A stretch of 64,000 bases of DNA, taken from assembly GCA_029962745.1 (NCBI GenBank), contig CM057154.1, positions 25,477,308 to 25,541,307 on the forward strand. The letters are read 5' to 3'. Both the position numbers and the translations under genes were made by a program. The stretch's first letter is position 1. Each line of letters starts with the position of its first letter. Below the pieces are notes generated by a model that had not been told where the DNA came from, made no database searches, and saw only the letters and a list, made by a program, of their open reading frames with translations. Source of the stretch: Echinometra lucunter. Lineage: Eukaryota > Echinodermata > Echinoidea > Camarodonta > Echinometridae. This document shows positions 1 to 10,170 of this stretch, in pieces.

Positions 1-1188
1 TGGTTTAATCTGTTTATCTGACAATGGATTCAAACTTTGATAATGAATACTCTTAGATTTACCAAAACTAGACACGGGCTATAAGATTGTAGTCCCAAAT
101 AGTGTTCTTTTACAGAGTTGCAAACCATCTGACTGCAAAAAGCTCCCTCTACTATGGGAAGGCGATGGGGGCGGTCGCACCCTCCAAAACGCTAACAAAA
201 AAGAAAGAAAAAACAAGAAAAAATAGAATGACAAAAAGCAGGAGCGGGAAAAGAAAAAGGTAAGAGCCGGACAAGGAACAATTCAAAGAAACGTCGGAGC
301 TTCCCCCCTGCACCCTCCCCCCTAGGGAGCGCGCTTCGCGTGCTCACTACCGCACCCCGCCCCCAAATGAAATCCTAGCTACGCCACTGTGGGAGTGGAA
401 CCCTGGTACCCCACCGCGTCACACCCTCTCCATGCTCGACCTTTTTATTTCATAGTGTCTTTGTCTGTATTATTAACATAAGCATGATAAGTAATAAAGT
501 ATTTTTTGTAACGCTGGCATTTGTTTGAAACTTGCAAAGATTATTTGGGATGCATGTTTTCATAATCATGTTTCCAAATTCATGAAAAATATCCTTTTCC
601 CGACGGTAGATTCATGACACGCTTATCCATAATAGTACATGTCATCAAATTTGATGTTGCCTACTGCATGCATTCTACTTCAAATGTTTATTTTTCATGA
701 TATTTACTTCTTTTGTTGGAAATGAGAAAAAAAAAATTGAACTGAACTGAAGTTGGAATTTCTTTTTCAGGTTTTGCAGATTGCACATTTTTAAGTCGAA
801 AAAATGAAGAAAAAAAATCTCCGTATTGTGAGGGGGGTACCCTCGGCTCGGTCGCTACACTCCTTCAGGATTGGTCGATTCGCTCCTCGCAAAGATTGAG
901 CCCCCTACCCCCACCCCCCCCCCCAAAAAAAAATAAAAATATATATATATATATATATATTTTGGCTCATTACGCCGCTGGTCAGCACCCCCCTCTCCAA
1001 AAATATTTCGCGGCCCCTGATCGATATTGAATAGGTCGAAAATGAACACGAAAGAAATTTCTTTTTAAAACCTACATGATCATAAAGCGTCTATAAAAAT
1101 ATGTTGAGATAACATTCTGGTATGTTATATGACATTTGTTTCATTAAAAAAAAAACAAGCTCAATAGTCGGTTTGACAATTTACAAAC
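1..1188. other. Repeat-derived flank, no gene seen
   Basis: No convincing exon is visible. Positions about 297-383 are a fragment of the same repeat family as the element at 3493-4655: they share a C-rich stretch and end in CTAGCTACGCCACTG, which is the inverted form of a CAGTGGCGTAG-type terminus. A poly-C/poly-A stretch and a short AT microsatellite lie at about 905-960. Short open frames here are low-complexity translations of those tracts. Confidence 0.6.
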
Positions 1189-1780
1189 CTAGAAAAGTTC
1201 TTTCCGATAAAGTTTTTTTCATTGATTTAGGTTCCTGTGTAGTTTATAAACCTTTTCACTGAGTTTGGTTGCCCAAACAGCAACCTTGAGCAATTTGCAT
1301 GATTTGCATAAATCTGTATGAATACAGGATATGCAACCCAAAATAACAGAATATGTAAATTGAACTACGTACTATTGTGTATGTGCGATGATACGGAACT
1401 TTAATAGCGTTGTCAATCTTGTGAATTCAACTTTGATGAAACGAAACGGGGTACACTGATGAGTGATACTTCCATAAAATAGTTTTGTAGGGATGTAGAA
1501 TAGAGTTTAAACATATTTTCGCAATTACAGGTCAGGGTTTAGTACGAAAAATCAAGGAAATGTCAACTTCGTTATCTAAATGATTGAAAACTTGGTCTTA
1601 CATTCATCGAGAATGGTACTAACAACGGTATATATTCTTCGTTTAGGCCATCTTTAAAATAAGAAAGTTTACTGCAACCATATTCTAGTCGGACTGAAGT
1701 AGCGTTCACGCAAGAATCACATATCACTGGTTGAAACTATTTGGGCTCCACCATTTTAAGAAAATACAAAGTCTTATAAT

Positions 1781-1855
<75 letters not shown>

Positions 1856-2551
1856 TTATGCACGCTGTGACTGCAACAGTCGTAGCATGTTTAAAAAACA
1901 CATATTTTTGAAATGTACAATTGAACTGGAAACCTTCCTTTGGTGTTATAGGGTGTTCAAATAACGTTGATTTAATCCATACGGCTAACATTACACGAAG
2001 AGGTACCCCAAAGAAACTAAAACAATACACATATACAAAGGCTGTCAACCTGCTTGCGCACATTAATACCGGTTCATTAAGAGCAGGCTTACTCTCATTC
2101 TAGGTGCAAGAAAAGTACACTCACAGTTGTTTACAGATATTAAGTTGATATCACCATGATTCTTAGTACAAAATCGTGATTCCTAATTGTAAAAATAAGA
2201 CTGAAATGACTTCCATGTCCTACAAACCCCTAATTGGATGTGCATCCATATCTGATTGTGTGTATTGAGGTTGTTTCGTTTTGATCAAAGGTTGACTTCA
2301 CAAGATTGACAACGCTATAAAAGTTCCGTATCACCGCACATCATGCACATACACAATTGGCACGTAGTTCAGTTTGAACGTTCTGTGTAAGTTGTCTTTG
2401 CACTGTAAAACCTACATGTATACGCATACAGATTTATGCGAATTATGCAAATTGCTCAAGGTTGCTGTTTAGGCAACCAAGCTGAAAATGTTCATAAACT
2501 ACATAGGAACCTAAATCAATGAAAAAACTTCAACGGAAAGAACTTTCTAGA
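1189..2551. mobile_element. Inverted-repeat element with ~250-bp arms and a TA-rich centre
   Basis: Positions about 1189-1440 reappear in inverted orientation at about 2290-2551. The landmarks appear in mirrored order: AAAGTTCTTTCCG, a GGTTCCTGTGTAGTTTATAAAC-like segment, TTGAGCAATTTGCAT, and GGAACTTTAATAGCG. The arms are diverged by substitutions and small indels. The ~850-bp middle holds a (TA)n run and no convincing coding sequence. This is the architecture of a non-autonomous foldback or MITE-like transposon. I could not define a target-site duplication, so the exact ends and the superfamily are uncertain. Confidence 0.65.
1784..1853. repeat. (TA)n microsatellite
   Basis: About 35 uninterrupted TA dinucleotides in the middle of the inverted-repeat element. 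Open frames reading as alternating Tyr-Ile on both strands are artefacts of this tract. Confidence 0.97.
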
Positions 2552-3492
2552 TAGGACTGTCACATCGACTACAAAGCAATTGATTGAGAGATGTTTATGG
2601 TCTAGAAAAGAACTGTTGCATGTGGCGAGTATTTGTATCATCGTAAAGAAACTGACTCAGTTTAGCTGAAAATCACATACATCACACACAGAATTGGGTA
2701 TAAAACACTAAACAGAGGCGTGGTAGAATTGTTGGGTGCAATAGCACTTTGACTATTTCTCTTCCTATTTTCGAATATATGGGGATGATGTCCTCTGATG
2801 TATCAATATCCAATTCAGTTGCTTTGTACGGGAAATGATTTCCAACAATATTGTCATTTCCCAAAGTAATATGTGTGTAGAAGACATTTAACATCATTCC
2901 TTCTCGTATAAGTCGTACACGCATTATGTCCTTTGCATTGCACGCTGACAGGAAGGAAATGTTATACGAAAAGAATAGACTTACGTTCATGATTTTGTAA
3001 AATTGCAAGTTATTCCGATTACTCATGAGTGTTTTTTCTAATTGTTTTATTTCCTTCGTAGGCTAATACTGATTATATTGGTTGCGATGATAGGTTTCTT
3101 TTTCGATACGTTTTAGGACAAGAGTCAAACTAAAGTGGGGTTTGGAATTAGCGTACAACATGTACAACGTTTATGTTATTTTCCTACCATGATTCCTTCG
3201 CATTCTGAGTTGGCCTGAGTCAAAGTTTATTCAAGTGCAGAATACATCCACGATACACCCATTCATTTATTTTCATATGTTTACAATGTAGATAATTTAA
3301 TTTGTAGAGGGAAATATCTAATTTGAGCTGACTTTCCCATCTTTCTGTTCATATTCAACATAAAATTTCTTTCATCTCTCTTCTCTTTCTTTTCTTTTCA
3401 TAGAAATGTTTTAATGTCAATATTGCTATGTATTGTTTTTTCTTTTTTCCTTTTAACTTCCAAAAGGAGGTTTCTATTCATCCCCTCTCTTC
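2552..3492. other. Non-coding flank containing a diverged copy of LRR-array intron sequence
   Basis: Positions about 2950-3360 are a diverged direct repeat of about 6550-6903 (also seen at 53790-54120 and inverted at 41400-41730). Shared landmarks are ATGATTTTGTAAAATTGCAAG, ACTCATGAGTG and GTGGGGTTTGGAA. In the other copies this sequence directly follows a relic of an LRR type B exon, so this flank probably descends from the same locus. A 114-codon open frame on the minus strand at 2682-3026 has no recognisable domain, no supporting splice sites and no second copy to test it, so it is not called as a gene. Confidence 0.55.
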
Positions 3493-4655
3493 CAGTGGCG
3501 TAACAGCCGGGGGGCAGGGGGGCAGAGTGCCCCCTGAAGGATTTCAGCGGGAAAATCCACCAAACCACCGGAAAAAAATGAAAGGGAGGGAAAGGAAGAA
3601 AAAGGAAGGGAGAAAGGGAAAGGAAGAAGAAAAAAGGAAAAGAAAGAAGAAGAAAGGAAAAGAAAGAAGGAGAAGGGGAAAGAAAGAAGGAGAAAGGGAA
3701 AGGAAGGAGAACGGGAAAGAAAAAAGGAAAAGGGGGAGAAAGAAGAAGAGAGAGAGAGGGAAGAGAGGGAAAGGGGGAAAAGAAAAAAAGCAAAGGGAAA
3801 CAAAAGAAATGAGGGAAAATTTAGTACCAAAACCCCGGAGTTTCCGGGTGCTCCACTCCCTGGACTCCCTGGCTTTCCCTGTAGACCCTCATCAGGGGCC
3901 CTAAGCCAGAACCCTGGGCCCCACCCGCTAAGGGCTTCGCAACAAGCAACTCGCGGTGCAGGCTCACCTCCGCATATTCTATTTCTAGACTTAGATATCG
4001 GGAAATTTTCGGCTCTGCCCCATACCCCCCCACCCTCCCCCTAGGAAGCACTACCATCTCCCTAAAATGGAATCCTAGTTACGTCGCAGAAGATAGACTT
4101 AATTACCGACAACTAACAATCTAAAGGAATGTCGGAGCTTCCGCGCTTTGCGCGGGAGGGGGGAAACTCCCACCTCCCTGCACCCTCCCCTCTAGGGAGC
4201 ACTACATTGGCGTATATTCCGTGGGCTGGGGGATCTATCACCCCCACTTTGGGAAGAGGGGGGATGGTGTGTACATGCAGACACACTTTTTAAGGAAGAA
4301 AATACATTTTAATTAATTAGTTAGTAAAAATTCTGAATATCTATCATAAACAACCATCATATTTTAGAATTTCTATTTGAAAATGCTACTGAAAACAAAA
4401 AAGTGGTTATTTTTGGCTCGCTCGCTTCGCTCGCTCGCAAAATAGATATCAAAATGTGTGTGAGAGGGAAAAAAAAATCGTTAACATTTTTTTTCATCCC
4501 CCACTCCTCAAATTGCATTTACGCCGGTGAGGCACTACCGTCCTCCTAAAATGCAGTCGTAAGCTACGCCACAGGTTCTAGACATAGACTAGTTACCGGG
4601 AAATTTTGGGCTCTGCCCCCCCCCCCCCTGATAACAGGTACCTGTTACGCCCCTG
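3493..4655. mobile_element. hAT-like non-autonomous transposon with perfect 8-bp target duplication
   Basis: The left end begins CAGTGGCGTAACAG and the right end, read inverted, begins CAGGGGCGTAACAGG, so the termini are inverted repeats. The 8 bases outside each end are identical: CTCTCTTC at 3485-3492 and 4656-4663. An 8-bp duplication with CAG-type termini is the signature of the hAT superfamily. The 1163-bp interior has no transposase. It holds a ~250-bp purine-only tract (about 3575-3815), GC-rich segments also found at 297-383 and 7438-7638, and a palindromic GCTCGCTCGCTTCGCTCGCT motif near 4418. Lysine-rich or serine/proline-rich frames across the purine tract are artefacts. Confidence 0.85.
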
Positions 4656-4974
4656 CTCTCTTCGGGGTATAATAATATACAAGAAACAGAACAACAACAA
4701 CAACAAAGAAAACTTTACAGTAGCATATACATGTACATTAAAAAAAAAAAGTTACAGTGTTTGTCCATTTCCTATATAGTTAAGCCATTTTACTAGGAAT
4801 TGGCCTGTTATGTTATTTTGTTTTGCTATCCGCTTCTCAAAGGAAAAATCAAACTCGACTAATTGTCATGATTGTATAAAAAGTCTAAACTGTGTTGTTT
4901 TTTTTTCTATATCTACTGTCGTATATTATTTTTTTCATTAAAATCATGCAGTGGTTCAAGAAAAAATTCGGTCT
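4656..4974. other. Non-coding spacer
   Basis: Contains a CAACAACAA microsatellite and an A-run. It leads into the LINE remnant with which the triplicated block begins. No gene is seen. Confidence 0.6.
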
Positions 4975-5945
4975 GTTTTGTTTAAAGCCCAAAAGTATAT
5001 GCTTGATATCTAAGCTTAAACAGATGTTAGTAAAATTTGCTTTACTAATCTATAAGAAATGACCATAAAGGTCTTTCATATTCACATTAAAAAATATTCA
5101 TTGCTTCGGAAACTTTTCACAAAAGGTACATAGCTCAGAGTCAACCAGTTTCATTTTATGTAATCTATAAATAGTAAGAAGACAGCTTGTGTTAATTTTA
5201 TATTGGAATATTCTTGTTCCAACTTCAGTAGATGATACAAAAGGTGATATATAGATATCTTTCCAATCAGTATTTGTAATATTCATTTCGCTAGAAAACT
5301 TCCTTTGCGAAGTGGGATTTACAAAAATCCTTTTCACTAAAATACGATAAAATGTCTTGGAAGTCATGTATTCTAGTGGTAACTCTAAATCATTTTAATC
5401 AGTATAAAACCTTTGGGTATGCATTTCCTCCTAACAAAACCTTGTCTGAGTTTCTGTTTACAAACTGAAGGTATGGCATGAACTATACTCCTCCATAACA
5501 TCATAAAATTAGGGGGAACTCCTCTTTCAACACATACATCAAACGAAATTATGGTCCCGTCATTATTGTAATAGATCACTAATTAGATTTATACTCCTTA
5601 TTCATAAAATACATGTAGTAGCGTCTGCGTGTATTCGATTATCTTTACCTCCGTATTTTTTAACAAATATACCTTTTATACTATCATTATTTCGAATAGA
5701 CCAGGATAATGTTTCGACAGCTAAAATAAATAAATGGGAGCTTAATGGATCTCCCTGTCGAACCCCACTCCCAATCGGGAAATAAGAAGATGTTTTTCCA
5801 TTGTTCATTATGCAACTGCTTATATTTGTGTAGAGAGTTCCGACATGATTAATAAAATTTGTTCCAAAGTGGAAACGGTTCAAAGTTTTAAATAGAAAAT
5901 CCCACTCTAACGAATCGAACGCTTTTTCAGAGTAAGGTTCGTTAG
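4975..5945 (-). pseudogene. L1/Tx1-like LINE ORF2 remnant: reverse transcriptase palm and C-terminal region
   Basis: Read on the minus strand, the segment starts with a KAFDSLEWDFL-like RT motif (near 5930), continues through GVRQGDPLSS (about 5745-5775), and reaches the catalytic-site region, where the expected YADD reads as HADAT (about 5613-5640). It then jumps to a downstream part with PTSQRKF and a Cys pair in LCTFCEK (about 5104-5130), typical of the ORF2 C-terminus. The catalytic YADD is destroyed, stops and frameshifts break the frame, and sequence between the palm and the C-terminal part is missing. The element is dead. It once encoded the enzyme for target-primed reverse transcription. 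Homologues lie at 45672-46000 (+) and 46501-47440 (-). Confidence 0.85.
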
Positions 5946-6055
5946 TCCGAAAATAGCTAACTAACTAACGAACCTTATATATTTTTTTTCGGACTAACAA
6001 ACCTTCGGAATAACGAACCCTATTTTGTTTTCGGACTAATGAACCTTCGGAATAA
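5930..6055. repeat. 16-bp minisatellite (short allele)
   Basis: Degenerate tandem copies of CGTTATTCCGAAGGTT and a CGTTAGTCCGAA variant, in inverted orientation, with a small hairpin made by TAACTAACTAACG. In blocks 2 and 3 the same minisatellite is about 270-305 bp. Here it is about 125 bp and the endonuclease fragment that should follow it is deleted. Confidence 0.85.
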
Positions 6056-7303
6056 CTATACTTACTGCTATATATTGTTGATAGGTCTAAGTGATGAAAT
6101 TATACTGAGATTCAGGAATTCACTATCAGACATGTCATATGACACCTTTTGACAATCGTATATGAGCAAAGCTTTCACATCCTATCAACATATTGAAAGT
6201 TGAAGCACTATACTGCACCGATCTGGGTTCTGTTTCGTCCACTCATTATAATCGTGACTGCATGTTCTATGCCAAATCTTAGATCAGTGGATGCTCTCAT
6301 AAGTGGATCCCTCATAATCTATTATTGAATCTGTTCGTCATTGCCATTATTCTTCAAAATATGTTGCTTCATTGGTCTTAGTAAGGATGTCCATAATGAC
6401 ATGAATGAGACACCATCATGATGCTGAATAAGCAGAATATATTTCATTTCGACATGGAATCTTCTTTTTTTTTCCTTTTTCTTTTTTTTTTTCTTTTTGA
6501 TGTTGCTATTCACGTGATTCAACCTGTCTCGTCACACTACCAGATTCAAGAGCTGATAGGAAGGGAATGTTAAATGAATAGAATAGACTCTACTTTCATG
6601 ATTTTGTAAAATTGCAAGTTATTCCGATTATGTACTCATGAGTGATTTGTTAAAAATTCCTTTGTAATACTGATTATATGTGTTATGATGATAGGTTTCT
6701 TTCTCGATACGTTTTCTGACAAAGGTCAAATTAAAGTGGGGTTTGGAAATAGCCTACAATGTTTATGTTATTTTCCTGGCATGATTCCTTTGCATTCTGA
6801 GTTGGTCTTATTCGAAATTTATTGACGATACGCCAAGAATTATCATGATGTAGATAAATTAGTTTGTAGAGGAAAATATCTAATTTGAGCTCACTTTCCC
6901 ATCTTTAATGTGGGCCCCCAATAAAGGTTTGAGGTGGGCCCCCAAGGGTGTTTGCCCCAGGTCCCCCCCCCCAAAGATGGGACCCTTCCGACGTGCCTGT
7001 ACCCATAAACCATTTCTGCTGAGAACAGGTTTGTTTAAGCATATTCAAACTGTGTGCAAATGACCATGCACAACGGGGTTTTTTAATACAAGTCACATAC
7101 CTCAAACGTGCTGACAACAATATCTGTAATAACAAAGGAATAATGGGAATAGGAATAGAGGTAATTGTTTTTATATCTAGATTCTACATCTGTGTAGTTT
7201 AAGTGCATTCATTCATTCTTCTGCTTTTCTCATGCAGTTTACATTTTTAAGTGACGATATAGGTCTCTCCATCTTTTTAAGATGGCAAGTATGATATATA
7301 TTT
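6056..7303. other. Intron-like sequence of the LRR locus with the exon array deleted
   Basis: Positions 6056-6300 match 48175-48400 in block 3 and 6315 onward matches about 53545 onward. The whole ~5.1-kb LRR exon array of block 3 is therefore missing between about 6300 and 6315. The remainder matches block 3 up to about 54430. The only coding trace is the exon relic at 6544. Confidence 0.7.
6544..6575 (+). pseudogene. Relic of an LRR type B exon
   Basis: A pyrimidine-rich acceptor ending in CTACCAG is followed by ATTCAAGAGCTG, which is the conserved start (Ile-Gln-Glu-Leu) of type B LRR exons. After GATAGGAAGGG the similarity ends and no LRR residues or donor site follow. It is a truncated exon, with equivalents at 53767 (+) and about 41745 (-). 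Confidence 0.7.
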
Positions 7304-7405
7304 CGGTGACAGCCCACTTAACCGAAGGCCCGCGAGACCGAGGGCCCGTGAGACTGAAGGCCCGCGAGACCGAAGGCCCGCGTATCTTATTTTCCTTCAT
7401 CACGT
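7304..7405. mobile_element. Truncated copy of the 280-bp CCGAAGGCCCGCGAG MITE
   Basis: Begins CGGTGACAGCCCACTTAACC and contains four copies of a GACCGAAGGCCCGCGA-like unit, then the subterminal TTTTCCTTCATCACG also found in the complete copy at 9891-10170. The other end is missing. Confidence 0.7.
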
Positions 7406-7437
7406 GCCGCGGTCGAGTTGTTTAAGGCGCCTTGTTG

Positions 7438-7638
7438 CAGCGGCGTTACAGGGCCTGTTATCAGAGGGGGAGGGGGGCATAGCCAAATATTTCCCGGTAA
7501 CTCCGTCTAGAATTAGTGGCCTAGCTAGGATTTCAGTTTAGGGGGACGTTAGTGAGCACGGGAAGCACGCTCCCAAGGGGGGTGCAGGGAGGGGGGAATG
7601 TCCCCCGCGAGAAGTGCGGAAGCTCCGCACTGTTTGGG
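7438..7638 (-). mobile_element. Truncated copy of the 3493-4655 hAT-like family
   Basis: Starts CAGCGGCGTTACAGGGCCTG and then follows the inverted right half of the 3493-4655 element, including AATATTTCCCGGTAACT and the GC-rich GGGTGCAGGGAGG segment. It stops abruptly at about 7638, where foldback subrepeats begin. The junction replaces the left arm of the foldback element that blocks 2 and 3 retain. Confidence 0.75.
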
Positions 7639-8661
7639 GGCTTCTGGCGGACACAACCCACTGGTGACAATGTCTGGCAGGGGACATCCACTGTGCAGGG
7701 GAATATGCTTGACAATTTATATTAGGTTTCATGGGGGAAACTTTTTTAGATATTTAAGCTTATTGTCTCAAAGTTATCATTTTTATCTGTGCATTGATGA
7801 ATGGGCGTTTTTCCCCTTGGTTTGGGGGCTTCTGGCGGACACAGCCCATGGCTGACAATGTCTGGCAGGGGACATCCACTATGCAGGAGAATATGCTTGA
7901 CAATTTCCACTAGATTTCATGGGGGTAACTAGTTTTGATATTTTAGCTTATTACATGTATTGTCTCAAACTTATCATTTTTATCTGTGCATTGATGAATG
8001 GGCGTTTTTTCCCCTTGGTTTGGGGGCTTCTAGCGGACACAACCCACCGCTGACAATGTCTGACAGGGGTCATCCACTATGTAGAGTAACGATTTTGACT
8101 ATTTCCGCTAGGTTTCATGGGGGTAACTTGTTTTGAAATTATAGTCCATTGTATTAAAGTTTACAATGTTTTATTGAGCGGTAATAGTGAAGCATTTTAA
8201 CTTTATTTGGGGGCGTCTAGCGGGCACAACCCACCACTGAAAATGTCTGGAGGGATCATTCATCACATAGGGGTCTTGCTTAACAATTTCCACCAGGTTT
8301 TAAGGGGTCTATTTGTTTTTCATATCGAGCTCATTGTCTGAAATTATTATTTTCCTATTGTACAGAAAGGAATGGGCGTTTGGATATTTGGGGGTTTCTT
8401 GCGGGCACAACTCACCACCTAAAATGTCTGGCATTGGTCATTTATGATTCAGGGGGTCATGCTATCCAATTTCCACTAGTTTTCATGAAGGTATTTTTTT
8501 CGCTATTCTAGCTCAATTTTTGGACCTATTTTGGGGCCCCTCCTGACCGCCCCCACCACATAGAGCACGGTAGACGTGCATTTCCTACCATAGTTTTGTT
8601 CGTAGATTACGGCTATGGCCATAATGTTTTCACTAAGCTAACCCCCTCTGGCTCCCGGTCT
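7633..8661. mobile_element. Single surviving arm of a foldback element with ~190-bp subrepeats
   Basis: Five tandem units start TTTGGGGGCTTCTGGCGG at 7633, 7821, 8019, 8206 and 8387 (spacings 188, 198, 187 and 181). Each contains ACAATGTCTGGCAGGGG and GGTTTCATGGGGGTAACT. The arm ends at 8661 with GCTAACCCCCTCTGGCTCCC then GGTCT. Complete versions with two opposed arms lie at 33426-38881 and 56360-58175. Here the left arm is lost at the junction with the truncated hAT-like copy. Confidence 0.85.
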
Positions 8662-9890
8662 ATATATAAAGCACAGCAACAAAGTAAATGACTGAATACT
8701 ATTATGTATTATCAACGGCGCCAAGATAGAGTACAGTGCTTACCTGATTATAGTGCATGCATCCTTTACGTAACATACACTCCTTAATCCTTATAGGCCC
8801 ACGCATACACTGCATGCATAGCGCATCGATCGCATAAGCGCAATGAATGATGGGATAGATAAAACCGATTTTTCTAATCGCGATTCCGTTCACGCACAAC
8901 GCACAGCAAATAATTGCGATTATTTTGAAAAATCGCACTTCTAACTGCGAGTTGAAGAATTGCGATTATTATTGAGATTATTCCGTCCACACACAAAATA
9001 AAATCTAAATTCTAAACGCGATAAGAAAATCAATTTTTGAATCTCACTTTTTGTGTGTTTCCTAGACTGATTCCTCTGTAACGTGTCTGTACGGTGAGTT
9101 ATTATGAATGTGACATTTGTCAGATATGTATTAGATCTGATACACAGTGTTTTGTTCTTTCGTATACAGACTCCAAAATATCAGCAAGCAAACGCCCAGT
9201 TCTCTGCTTTGTAATGGTTTGGCATCAATTCCTTGGCATCTTCCGGAGAAGAAGAAAACAATAAAGCAAACACCAAATCCAAAAATAACAGATATAAACA
9301 AAACAAAACGAAACAAAATCTTTTAATGGCAACCAAAAGAGAATTAGGGCTTTCGAGAGGTGTTGAACGATGTGAAAGGGGAAGGCGGTGATGATTATAC
9401 TTGAATATTTTTGTCGGGGGGGGGGGGGGAGACTTAACATACAACCATGTATAAAATTGTGAGATGAATCTTTGAAAGATAATAGATGGAAAAGTTTGCC
9501 TATTTACTTCCACCTTTCTTAGTAGACGAGGTTTCTACATATGAAGAGCTTGTTTGCAAAAGGGGCTAGATCCATTTTAATAAATATTGAGTAATTGATA
9601 TTAGAACATTGTTCACCTATGTTGGAGTCATTTGAACAAATTAAATTACCAAGCTAAATTTTCAGAGCACTCATGAAAATGTGCTCTTTCTAATTTCACC
9701 TTTCCATAGACACCTGTACAAAACCTGGCACACAAATGCGTTTTTCTCTATGAAAAAGTGGATCTAACCCTTTTTGCAAACAAACTCTTCATATGTAGAA
9801 AAATAACTATATATGAGAGAGGGAGGGAAGCAGCCAAGGAAATTTCATTTTTATAGCTTTTGGCTTATCATTATTGGCCTATATACATAA
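8662..9890. other. Non-coding sequence with CGCGATT-rich inverted repeats
   Basis: About 8870-9060 carries several AATCGCGATT-type palindromes between segments reading TTCACACACAA or the reverse. This resembles the subterminal structure of a small DNA transposon, and block 3 has the same at 58390-58600. The rest is collinear with 32240-33420 (inverted) and 58176-59350. A poly-G run lies at 9417-9429. No gene is seen. Confidence 0.6.
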
Positions 9891-10170
9891 CGGTGACAAC
9901 CCACTTCACCGAAGGCCCGCGAGACCGAAGGTCCGCGAGGTCGAGAATAGCAAATTGTAATCTATAATATCACACCGCTCTGACCAATTCCTGTGCCAGA
10001 AGGAAGTTTAATAATAATTAAGGGGCAACGAGGACTAAACATGCTAAAGGAGACATAATTATTTCATATACCGATAGCGCGTTATTTGTGATGAAGGAAA
10101 ATACGATACGAGAAAAGTCGGCCTCGCGGGCCTTCGGTCTCGCGGGCCTTCGGTCAAGTGGGCGGACCCC
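9891..10170. mobile_element. 280-bp MITE with 7-8-bp target duplication and GC-rich termini
   Basis: The left end CGGTGACAACCCACTTCACC and the right end (read inverted) GGGGTCCGCCCACTTGACC lead into identical subterminal CGAAGGCCCGCGAGACCGAAG repeats. TACATAA flanks it on both sides (9884-9890 and 10171-10177). The homologous position in block 2 (about 32243) reads TATACATAACTGCACTG in the inverted sense with no insert, so this is a confirmed occupied/empty pair. The interior is AT-rich and non-coding. The duplication length fits a hAT-like element, but the superfamily is not certain. Confidence 0.85.

Noticed and set aside
2682..3026. 114-codon minus-strand frame
   Set aside because: No recognisable motif, no clear splice signals, and part of it overlaps the repeated intron fragment at 2950 onward.
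3428..3904. Lys/Arg/Glu-rich frame on plus and Ser/Phe-rich frames on minus
   Set aside because: A purine-only tract inside a hAT-like element. No domain, splice signal or conserved copy.
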